From NCBI GenBank assembly GCA_038093515.1, contig JBBPSI010000311.1:1-25344 (forward strand): 25,344 nt of DNA, given 5' to 3'. The notes under the pieces are model-generated. The model did no database searches. It was given only the letters and a program-made list of their open reading frames with translations, and was not told where the DNA came from. Numbering within the stretch: position 1 is the first letter of the stretch; each line of letters begins with the position of its first letter. This DNA is from Butyriboletus loyo (Eukaryota; Basidiomycota; Agaricomycetes; Boletales; Boletaceae). Of the stretch, positions 9,101-18,152 are shown piece by piece. The translations under genes and the position numbers were made by a program.

Positions 9101-12100
9101 ATTGAAATCCACGGGAACTGAGGTATCCCCAGGACGCAGCTTGCACTTCCCAACCCACGAGGATATCTGGGTCGACGTCAACGATGATATCGATGATTCG
9201 ATTGATTAGTTCGAGTTCATCTGAGAGCACTTCGAGGGGGTAGCCACGTAAACGACGAGAGTCCAGTTGCGGATTTCGAATCACTAGTATGCCTTGGTCG
9301 AGTAACCCGGAATTCAGGTTATCATTTCCTAATGCGTAGAAGAGAGCAACAATTTCATCCTGGTTCGCGTTGGGCATCCGATCTTCTCGAGAAGGTGCTG
9401 TGCAAGTGTTTCAAGACATTTGGAAACGATTTGTAGGAGAAGGCGCACCAAAGACTTCCATCGAGAACAAGGTCATGTGTTGACCTTCGCGTGTGTTTAA
9501 CTCGGAACGTTTCGCCGGCAAAGACTCCCATCCAGAGACGTTTACAGGCGTCCGCCCTGCGATCTAGCCAAGCAGGTGAAATTGATTACCGCAGAACTAT
9601 GGAAAGATGAAGTACCTGTGAATTGTCTGTCGCAGGTTTGCCCGACTTTAATGGATTTTCCTCCAACCACTTCTTGACCTGTCGGACACTTGGCGGAGTA
9701 CTGGCATATTCCCATCCGCTATATGGTACAGAAAGCTGCGTGGCTCTGGATGAAGAAGAGATGTGATTCTCGCTCGCTTGCCACTCTTCAATGGTGTCAA
9801 GTCCTCCACCTCCTTTGAGACGGTATACGAGGCCACCATATTCTCTTGGGCCATCAGGGACGTCCGCTTTCTTGGAATAGAATGGATCGCGATATGTCCT
9901 CCTTGGCAGCCCGAATAACTCGAGTGTGCTCAGGAGCTCCGATGTAGAGGGAGGAGAAGGAGCGTATACAAAGATCCGACCCTTCGATGGCGGTGCCGAG
10001 GACTGAGATTCAGGTTGAGAGTTATATGACGCCCTAGGCAGAGAAAACGGTGCCGATGAGGAGCTAAGTTGTGAGGGAATCTCGATCGACTCGGGTTCAA
10101 AGGTTCTGGCGATTTGGTGAACAAACAACCCCTTGGTGTAGAACAAAACCTACGGTAGACAATCTAGTTCTTCGTCGTGGGTCGGACCCAGAGGGTTTTG
10201 GGCGTCATCAGTACGCAGTATGTCTGGGCTTCGTGGTAAAACATGACATGTCATTGATGCACCACTGAGTTGACTATCTTGCACCGACCTGCGACCACGA
10301 ACGGGAGTGGAAACAACATTGTTTCCAGGCATGCTATCAAACGGTTGATGAGCGATTAGGGTCCTGCGCAACGTGTCAAGATTACGATTGACCGCAACAC
10401 AGCACTCTTACATCGGTGTCGTGAAGACATCGTGAGCGGACGCTTGCTGACCTGCACGTCTTCGTAGCCTAATTGTATCATTGAAATCGGGATATGTGAC
10501 ATATGGTTGAGTCTCACTTGGTGGGCGTTGCTGGATTATTGATATCCACAGAGTGACTACGTGATCGTTTCTGTCTGTGGCATAAAGTGAACAAATATTT
10601 CATGAGCAAAGAATCGCGATACCTTGCCCGTACTAATTGATTCCAAGCAACTGTGAAAGGGTTCTTTACGACGAGTGGTTCTTCCTCCGCTTGGAATTCG
10701 TTAGGTATGCTGTAATTGCGTTAGTATGATGGAAAAGGAACGCCAAGTTAGCAGACTCACCTCGCCCTCACATTTACATCTTGATGCTCGGCCCCTTGGA
10801 GATCGGGTGCCAGATTCTCCTCTGGCCGGCATATATGACCCTGCTCCTCGAGAATCCCTTGCGCATCACCGTTCTCCCCATCGTCAGCCAATTTTGGCCA
10901 CTCCAGTTCTGCAATCTGATCGATATCCTGGCTTGACAAGATTTCCTCGTCGACATCCACACCAATGTTCTTTGCAGCACCATCTCCTATCCACGACTCA
11001 CCCTGGCTAGCGTGTGCAAAAGGATTCTCCACCTCCTCGACTTCAGCCGGTGGTGGTGCGACATTCAAGTCCTTCGACCCAGGCCGTCCAGGCTTCCAAG
11101 CCCGCCATTCTGGTTCCCAAAGCGCCTCCACACTCTCGAACGTCGTCATCACCCACTTTCCCCAGCGTGCCTCGCTCTCAACCAGTATTTGATTGTCTTC
11201 CTTTTCTCTCTCGATCTTAGCCCGGAGTTCTTCCCACCACCGCGCCTCGGCGACCCAATCCCCGCCTTTCCCTCTCGACGACTTGCTCAAGTCGATCGGC
11301 ACCGGCGGGGTTGGAGACAGACCTCTGGCGACTCGGCGGTGGCGTTCGTCTTCCCAAAGCTCACGGACACTCAAGACGACAGGGTCAGATGACATCGGTG
11401 GCGCTGGAATGGTCAGTTTGTGGTGCACGTTGCGCGCAGAAAGTCGGTGTCGGTTGAGTATCTGATGCGCGGCCACGTCCACTTCAAGTGGCATGCGGGA
11501 CTGTCGAAAGTAGGGAGATATCTTGAATGCGTTGGATGCACCTAGGTCCGGATCGTCCTCCTCAACGCCACGTTTCCAGACTTGGCCGAGATTGATCCAA
11601 CCACACCCGTATAAACCAAAGTCGCACATGAACTGGAGGTGATAGCTCAGGTGACTCTCGTAGACACGAAATTTGGTGTGCATGACCGTGCCGGATTGCA
11701 ATATCGTCACAGCTCGGCTGACAATGCCGGGATCTGCAATGAGAATCTTGAGAAATGGCGTGTAGGAAGAATGAAATCCATAAAAGTGAACGCCTTTCAC
11801 GAGGATGATGGCACGGATAAACTGGGACTTGGGGGAGGTGGGACTACGTTTGAACGAGAGTGCAATGGCATAATTGAGGGATAGGGATAGCTGGGCAATG
11901 TACTGGTTGACTAGCGAGCAGATGAAGTGAATATTTCAGACGAACGAACGGGGCTTACCATGATCTGGGGTCATATTTCCAGGATATTCGACGAAGAAAT
12001 ACGGATAGACTTGGTGGACATGGAGACAAGCCTTCTCACCGGTAGAAGAGGCGCCATAAATACGAACCACGGGTACGCGAGGTAGTGAGGCGTTGTCGAG

Positions 12101-12187
12101 TGGCCCCGGAGGTGCCAAAATGTGGTCTATTTGATTGATGAGGACACTGAAAGAGACGCGTCCTTGATCGCCATCATTGGTGCTCAT
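6147..12187 (-). CDS. REV3: DNA polymerase zeta catalytic subunit
   Basis: Family B translesion polymerase that extends primers past DNA lesions in the nucleus, with Rev7 and the Pol31/Pol32 type accessory subunits. Exons: 12187-11959, 11910-10761, 10709-10623, 10570-10412, 10363-10154, 10105-9616, 9563-9449, 9397-9098, 9054-8856, 8802-8656, 8582-8450, 8391-7960, 7866-7714, 7646-7467, 7398-7241, 7192-7061, 6991-6821, 6767-6511, 6442-6147. Phases agree throughout, giving 1,665 residues. The N-terminal part has KGVHFYGFHSSYTPF. Palm motifs: DFQSLYPSIM (about 1102), LKYIANVTYGYTSA (about 1230), VYGDTDSVF (about 1284) and KKRYVGFKYE. The exonuclease-like region reads DPDILVGWE, as expected for a polymerase without proofreading. 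C-terminal CysA is CLTC-x8-CEAC (about 1558-1573); CysB is CASC-x10-C-x4-C (about 1602-1621), the module that binds a 4Fe-4S cluster and Pol31 in known Rev3. The linker between 10106 and 10622 is the least certain part. The 5' end diverges from the DMAC1-like gene. Confidence 0.93.
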
Positions 12188-12616
12188 CGTCGTACAAGGA
12201 CGAAAGTGGCAGTGCCATGGATGTTGCCATTTTGGTCAATGTCACAAAACTTGTACCCAAACTCCAACGAATCGGTTACTTGACCATGGCCCAAGGCCCC
12301 GAAACATTCGTGGGCAGAAGAGCGGCATAAGCATTGCTTAGTGAGATTTCCTTGGAGCTATAAGATGAATAAATAAAAAGTACATAAGTCAATGGGCGGA
12401 CGCCGGTGGTAGCTGGGTTTGAAAAATCGACAAATATGACGCTTCCTTCTGAGCTGCACCGTGATTGTTGGTCTACGGTAAGTACGAGCAGTACAATACA
12501 TTACGATGAGCTGGGTATCCACGACGTCTGACGCAGATGTCTTTTTTACCGACAGGTTGACAGTTTTTGCTTAATATCCAACGATTCACCGGTCACCTAT
12601 CTCTGCTCGTATTAGA
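12188..12616. promoter_or_regulatory. Divergent intergenic promoter region, REV3 / DMAC1-like gene
   Basis: These 429 nt separate the start codons of two genes transcribed away from each other, so both promoters must lie here or overlap into the genes. I see no clear TATA box in canonical position for either gene. The last 80 nt before 12617 are pyrimidine-rich, common before fungal start codons. Inference from gene layout only. Confidence 0.5.
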
Positions 12617-13073
12617 ATGTCTGGACCACCGCGAGCGTCAAACTCTTCGCCTTCATCTATTTCTTCGACAGGTACTCCTTCGACACCAGAGGAAGGGAAG
12701 CAATGGGAGTACAAGGACTGCATCTCTTGTAGAGTCGTCGGGACAGGTGCACTCGGTTTAACGGGTTTGTGCGCGTTTCGTATGGCCCGTCCGAGAGCGC
12801 CAGGAAGCGTATTTGGGAAGATGATGATGGCTGGAATCGGGGTTGGTGAGTTGCATTATTCGTGGTCTCATTACATTCTGTCCTTGTCGATCCCAAGTGT
12901 TTTGAGTTTTGGAACTCTGGAAAAAAAAGAGGATTTTCCACGTACTAATACATATACTTTTTCTCACAGGATTTCTGGCAGGAAGTGTGGTGAGATGGAA
13001 CATGACCCCTACAGAAATGCTGGGGACGTTTACCAACCAGATCCGTGGTGTTCCGCGGTCACCGGGTTCATAA
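12617..13073 (+). CDS. DMAC1-like (DUF4536) small mitochondrial membrane protein
   Basis: Two exons (12617-12845 and 12970-13073) around a 124-nt intron with GTGAGT donor, a TACTAAT branch-like site at 12947-12953, and a CTCACAG acceptor. The product is 110 residues. A serine/proline-rich N terminus (about 1-28) leads to the conserved block YKDCISCRVVGTGALGLTGL, with the CxxC pair at about 35-38. A first hydrophobic helix follows it and a second lies around MMMAGIGVGFLAGSVV. This order matches the DMAC1/DUF4536 family, whose human member (about 116 residues) helps assemble the distal membrane arm of respiratory complex I in the inner mitochondrial membrane. Complex I assembly here is inferred from the family. 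The glycine codon at the junction is completed by splicing. No cleavable presequence is obvious. Confidence 0.75.
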
Positions 13074-13133
13074 TTCAGTTTGCACCATCTCACGTAGTTT
13101 GTTTTATACTTTCCGTCTGGGATAATCTCGAAC

Positions 13134-13556
13134 ATGGTCACCGCTCAGACTTGGATTTCGCATGCGAGAGTCTACACCGCTACCAAATCCATAAATCGAA
13201 CCGAACTGGTGGGTGTTATTTTCACCTTCCTCGTCCTGTTGGCTCCCTAGTGCAGATAAAGATACCAGGAAGTTGTCCCATTAGACCTGAATGTCTGTAA
13301 GTGATTCATGAATTGGCAAGTTGGATAGGCGGTGGTCACCTTTCTCGCCATGCATTCCACTCGGAATCAGGGGTTATTTTTCCCTTCGCAATTGCTAACA
13401 TAAGCACCGAAAAAGGCTCCATTGTTCCAGGAAGAAGCGACAGGGCGATCACTGATAAACTTGGACTACAAGAATGAGCAGGTCAATATTTCGGAGGATG
13501 AAGCTCAACTGATCATCATGAAAACATTCTCCCGTTGGAACGAAGACGAACGGTGA
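13134..13556 (+). CDS. Possible small multi-exon gene, function unknown
   Basis: A short open run starts at the ATG at 13134 (MVTAQTWISHARVYTATKSI) and reaches a good phase-0 donor after GAACTG at about 13208 (GTGGGT). If not spliced there, it continues through a hydrophobic stretch (VGVIFTFLVLLAP) to a stop. A second protein-like run ends at the TGA at 13554-13556 and reads KAPLFQEEATGRSLINLDYK, then an acidic amphipathic tail ending RWNEDER. A CTAAC branch-like site (about 13396) precedes candidate acceptors at GAAAAAG and TTCCAG. Joining the first donor to either acceptor keeps frame, giving a product of roughly 70-75 residues; an extra exon between them is possible. I recognise no family, and the splice pattern is not settled. 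Confidence 0.28.
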
Positions 13557-13989
13557 ACTTGTATCCTGAGCCACTCGCAAGATTACCATAGTGGGTAAGT
13601 TTTGGAAAACATGTACCGACACAATCAAGTATTTTTACCATATTCGTATCACCTGCACTAACCGAGTGGCTCACCCCCCTACGCGGGTGGCACCTACTGT
13701 TGCTTGGACCTCCCAATGTGATTGCTATCCAAACAGGGTAATTTTCCTTGTGGCTATGAAAAGTTACTCCGACGCAATCAATCCATCCCATGGTCAAGAT
13801 GTGGACTTTCCCCAATCCTACAAATTGGCGCGTGGACAGGATGGATCGGTTCATCCCCATCGCCTATCTTCCACTTATCAGACGCGCGAGCTGTCCCTGC
13901 GCACGCGTCTACTGTTCCTCGCCCCTTCCGTCCTCTCCCAGCACCCCTTTTCTCAATCGCCCCTTTGACTGAAATTCACGTTCAACGTC
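13557..13989 (+). promoter_or_regulatory. Upstream region of the C2H2 zinc-finger gene
   Basis: About 430 nt without a recognisable gene. The last 100 nt before the ATG at 13990 are strongly pyrimidine-rich (runs of cctctccc, ccccttttctc), a usual feature of fungal core promoters and leaders. The open frames that cross the stretch are unlike any family and overlap this biased composition. Confidence 0.4.
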
Positions 13990-15181
13990 ATGACAAAACC
14001 TCGCGCCTCTGTATGTCCTCCATTAGTATCGTGCGCGCGTGTTACTCATCCATCCTTTCCAGACCGCCGTGGATTGTCATGTATGTAGCAAGACCATCGG
14101 CCGCAAAGCCGACCTTCCCAGACACATGAAGACACACGCAATAAACAAGGAAGAGTTGTACGTGCACCGTCCAAGGATATTCCTCCGCGACGCGACGCTG
14201 ACTGATCTCAACAGAATGCACACTTGCCCCTACCTCGGATGCACATATCAAACCTTGCAGCGTTCAAATCTCGCGACTCACCTGAACGTACAGTGAGTGT
14301 ACCACGGATGAAGTAATACACACCTCGCTCATTCGTCTGATAGCTCTCGTGAACGTCCCAACAAGTGCCCTGCAGACGGATGCGACTTTAGCTCCTCTGA
14401 CCCCGGTTCCCTCACGAGGCACCGTAAAGAGGTTCATGGGTACGAACCCAAAGCAAATTCTGGGAACCATCCGTCCGCTATTGCCCGTAAGGCAGCGCGT
14501 CGACAGCGCAGAATCTCCCCATATACCTCGTCATCGTCGACCTCGCCTAGCAGCTCGGGTCGTTCAGTGTCCCCATATACGACCTCATCCTCGACTTCGC
14601 CTAGCAGCTCAGGTCATTCAGTGTCCCCATTAGACCCATCCTCCAGCGTGTATTTCTCTCTAGGTCCCGATGCGCCTTTATCTCTTCTCGCCGATGCCCC
14701 CGCAAAGAATGGCACCAAGAATATCTCCGCTGCATACAGCACTGAGTTGATCACCAAACTCCTACAGGTTAACGACTCAGCCGCTGCCCCCAATCCTGAA
14801 CCAGAAAATTCTCTCCCTCCTACCCTAGGATTATTGACCACACCGGAGGCACCTACGGTGGAGTACCCGCAGCTGCCCGCTCCCTCTCTACCCTCGCCTG
14901 TGATTCAGTACATGGTCAACAACTTACCTGCGCCCACTCCCGTAAACCATCCCTCGTATGAGTATACCGTCGAGAATACGCCTTACGGCTACCCCACCGA
15001 AGCATTGTCGTTCGACGCTCCATTCTCACAGCCACATTCATTCGACGCTTTATTCTCACAGCCATATTCGTTCGTTGCGCCGGATATGGGTGTCTACCCT
15101 CAGTCTGTCGATCTAGGTTATTTCTATGCTGCTCCCGCGGCGACGACTGTTCTCCCCATGCAAGAGTTCTATCTCTACTAG
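13990..15181 (+). CDS. C2H2 zinc-finger protein, three fingers, probable transcription regulator
   Basis: Four exons (13990-14010, 14063-14157, 14215-14292, 14344-15181) give 343 residues. Finger 1 is CHVC with H28 and H32 (about 12-32). Finger 2 is C-x4-C-x12-H-x3-H (about 43-65). Finger 3 is C-x4-C-x12-H-x4-H (about 73-96), ending GSLTRHRKEVHGY. Right after it is a basic patch, ARKAARRQRR, a likely nuclear localisation signal. The rest is a long Ser/Pro/Tyr-rich tail typical of activation regions, with an 18-residue repeat (SPYTxxSSTSPSSSGxSV) in two copies and a 10-residue repeat (SFDAxFSQPx) in two to three copies. The final zinc-binding His of finger 2 is assembled from CA|C across the last intron. 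DNA targets cannot be read from the sequence. The 21-nt first exon is short; its ATG is the only one that reaches finger 1 in frame by a good splice. Confidence 0.8.
14516..14623 (+). repeat. 54-nt tandem repeat, two copies, in the zinc-finger gene tail
   Basis: Two adjacent 54-nt units both start tccccatata and end cattcagtg or cgttcagtg, followed by the start of a third (tccccatta). Each codes for an 18-residue Ser/Thr/Pro-rich segment. Differences are mostly silent or conservative. A separate 30-nt repeat lies at 15011-15070 (ttcgacgct... ttctcacagcca). Confidence 0.8.
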
Positions 15182-15864
15182 GGCCCGGTCGCCCTATTGC
15201 ATCTATTCTCCCCCCCTTTTTTCTTCTTTCTTTTGGACTGGCTAGAACACATTTGTATTCATACCACACACAGTACTTCACTTCTGGATCACATTTCTAT
15301 CACATTCACAATTAGGTAGGTACGTTATTCATATCTATCCATCATATACCTACGGCCTTGGATGTATCGGCTTAGCATTATCTCAAATCTTCGTGTATAT
15401 TTCTTTTATCACCCGACAATAGCGGTGTTTTGAATCAAACCAGAATTTGGATGGTTCTGCCATAGTTGTGAATTTTGAAGCAATCAAGCGTTCGAGTTGG
15501 AAAAGGACAAGTCGAGTCAGCCGGCGGCCCGACGCTGACTGCGCAGTGCGGCGCGGGCAAGGTCACGTGCAAGGGTTCATGAGGCCAACTGACTCTTATC
15601 CACGACTGTGGCAGGAGGCTGTCCTCCGATTCGAAACAGCAAGTCAAAGCCATTACGTGCGCCCGCAGTCCTTTCTGTCTCTTCGTTGCAACATACATCC
15701 ACGACCACCTTCAACTTTACAACCTACGGATCTGCTAGAGCCAGTGCACGTTGCACAACCAAGTGACGTTACAACCTACTACTGCGTCGGTCCAGAGGCC
15801 TCAGTGGCACATATCGACGTTGTTGCAGCCCATTCACTCGTGGTGTTCTTGATGATAACCTAAG
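15182..15864 (+). other. Intergenic region before the NYN gene
   Basis: The first part is the pyrimidine-rich 3' flank of the zinc-finger gene; the rest leads to the ATG at 15865. A plus-strand frame open for about 138 codons (15447-15863) has no ATG start, no recognisable motif and codon use unlike the flanking genes, so I do not call it a gene. Confidence 0.4.
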
Positions 15865-18152
15865 ATGATCCATTCCAGCTCGGAAACAACCTCCAACTCG
15901 CCCTCTGCCATCAGTCCATTTTCAACCTATTCCCGTCTCAGCGAGGCTACCTCTGATGGTCAGCTTCATTCCATTTCCACTGTACGCCCGTTACTGACGC
16001 CTCCCCTCCCTCCCTCTTTCTTATGTACTTGTGAATCCACATGACACGTTCCCGCGTTCATACTGATCCGTTTTTGTTTTCATATCCGCGGGATGACACG
16101 GCACCGACGTTGAACTTATCGCCGCGCCAACAGAAGCGCCCGATCTCGGTGCCTTCAACTCCGTCTTCCGCGAACTCCAACAGCTCCAGATCGGTCCTCC
16201 ACGTATCCTTCACACGACCATCCCAGCGCTCTCGGACCACGACGAACACGGACATGGGCACGAGTCTGCGTCTCCGCGCTCGGGACTCTTGTCGGCACTC
16301 CCTACGGACTCAGAGGCGAATGCGGGTTCGACAGTGTGGACGCAGGGTATCATCGCGTCGTATTTCGATCCCTCTGTGGCGAGCGTGCAGACGAGGAGTG
16401 CGGTGGACGATCGGTCACGCGAAACAGATAGCGTGACAGGCGAGAACGATGCGCGTGCACGGCATCTGGGCCTGAGCTCGGGTGGGGACGACGAGGGCGT
16501 GTTTGGTGAGGACGGATCCGATTCCGGGACAGAGGGTGAGGTGGATCCGTTATCATTCACTGTCGTGGGATCCGTCACGTCCGCAGGGAGTGTGGGTCCA
16601 GATGGGTTCGTGGGCGATCCGGAGCATCCTACTTTGGGCACGATCGACAGCGTGATTGAATTTTTGGTGTCGGAGAGGGACAGGGTTCAAGCGGGCTGGT
16701 TGGCGGAGAGGCGGATGGTGCACCATTACAGTTCGACATCGGATGGGGGAGCGAGGCAGAGTCAGGATGCGGAGGTGAGGCGGGCGAGAAAACGACGGCG
16801 GAAGAAACCGATAAAGACAATTCAGATACTGAAGCGCCGGATGGATGTACCGGAGACGGTATCTGAGACGACAGTGCACGCGGACGATGCGAGCGGCGAT
16901 GCAGACCAAGATGATGCGGATGCGGATGTGCCAGAGGTCGAAGGCGATTCGTCTTCGTCGCTCGATAATGCGCACCATCACTACAGATCGACGCCGTCGA
17001 CGCCTCCTCCGACGAATCGCCGCCTTCTCAAACGCGACGTATTGAAACACAGCAAGTCGACACCGACGCTCAAGGTCAAGACGATACCTCCTGATCCACA
17101 GATTTTGAAGCTACGATGTCTCGCACATAAATTGCGACTCAGGTTCCCGGAGGACTATGAGCGCATCACTACTCTGCTCACTCAAGATTTTAGTGGCGGG
17201 GAATCTGATTTATCTGATCCTAGAGGGCCAGCGCCGCGCGCCAGGGATACCTTGATACACGTTTTCATTGATCAGTTGCGTGATGCTTGTCGTCGTTTCG
17301 TATGCAGATGTGCGAGTGCTGACTGTGATTCGTTTGTACAGCTCGAATATTCTTATTGGACTTCTTACACATCATAAGAAACATCGTTCGTTATCACATC
17401 GGCCCAAACGTCTTTCACATGCGGCACTCGCGCTCCTTCTCGAACGTGGTCGGCCCATTACGAGACGATGCCTGGTGACGTCCTCACCACTATACCAGCC
17501 GATGGAATCGGCCATTCAACTGGGCTACGACGTTCGGGTATACGCACGTGTACCTGATAACGGGGACGCGCCGGACAGGCGACACCCTCACCCACCCGAC
17601 TCTGCCGCATCGCGTAGTGCCAACTGGCGGAAATCCGACTCTGCTTCTACTTATTTGCCGTCCTCTTCAAAGACACACATACGCGGACACTCTGGTGGGA
17701 ACGTCTCGACGGACTCGGATCGTGCAACGGGGAACGGGAACGGGAACAGTAGTGGGAGTGGGAGCGCCGCGCGTGCGGTTGCTGGGCCTTCTGGGACGAT
17801 GACGACCACTACGCGGGTACGATATAGAGAACAGGGCGTGGACGAACTTCTCCAACTCAAACTGCATCAAGCGATCGCCGCGACCGACGCACCTCCGCCC
17901 AACGCCACGATCGTACTCGCCACGGGAGACGGCAACGTCGGACAATTCAACGAGGAGGGGTTTTTGGGTCCTGTCCGACTGGCGTTGCAGCGTGGGTGGA
18001 AGATCGAGTTGTATGCCTGGAAAGAGGGGTTGAGTCGGGCGTGGAAGAGGGCATTTTCGGATGGACCGTGGAAGGAGCGGTTCAGGATCATTAAGATGGA
18101 GGATTTTGCTGGTGATTTGTTGGAGGTGGAGGTGGAGGTGGAGGGGAGGTAG
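15865..18152 (+). CDS. NYN (PIN-like RNase) domain protein with low-complexity insert
   Basis: Three exons (15865-15958, 16134-17274, 17342-18152) give 681 residues. Residues about 1-400 are mostly acidic, Ser/Asp-rich and probably disordered, with a basic patch RARKRRRKK near the middle. The C-terminal domain opens with LIHVFIDHSNILIGLL (Asp411, Asn414), continues through YREQGVDELL (acidic residues about 575-580) and ends with ATIVLATGDGN (Asp607), then a GWKIELYAWK strand. These are the spaced acidic residues of NYN/PIN nucleases. Metal-dependent RNA cleavage is a family-based inference. Between the first and second catalytic segments lies a low-complexity insert (about 483-570) rich in His, Ser, Gly and Asn. 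The intron at 17275-17341 cuts the first catalytic motif. The 175-nt first intron is long for this locus and could hide another exon. The extreme C terminus is a Glu-Val run. Confidence 0.78.

Noticed and set aside
9398..9448. In-frame TGA in REV3 suggesting a pseudogene
   Set aside because: A 51-nt GTGCGC...CACAG intron removes it and restores the run SMEVFAPSRED, which is the expected REV3 sequence pattern.
12617..13300. 227-residue single-exon protein from the DMAC1-like start
   Set aside because: It reads through an intron with clear GTGAGT and CTCACAG ends; the spliced 110-residue form matches family length and its second helix.
14516..14623. Possible CRISPR-like or satellite repeat
   Set aside because: Only two 54-nt units, directly adjacent and inside an open reading frame; a coding low-complexity repeat.
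15447..15863. 138-codon plus-strand frame upstream of the NYN gene
   Set aside because: No ATG start, no motif, and it lies where the promoter of the NYN gene is expected.
16553..17050. 165-codon minus-strand open frame rich in arginine
   Set aside because: Antisense to the acidic, repetitive part of the NYN gene; arginine runs mirror Asp/Ser codons on the coding strand.
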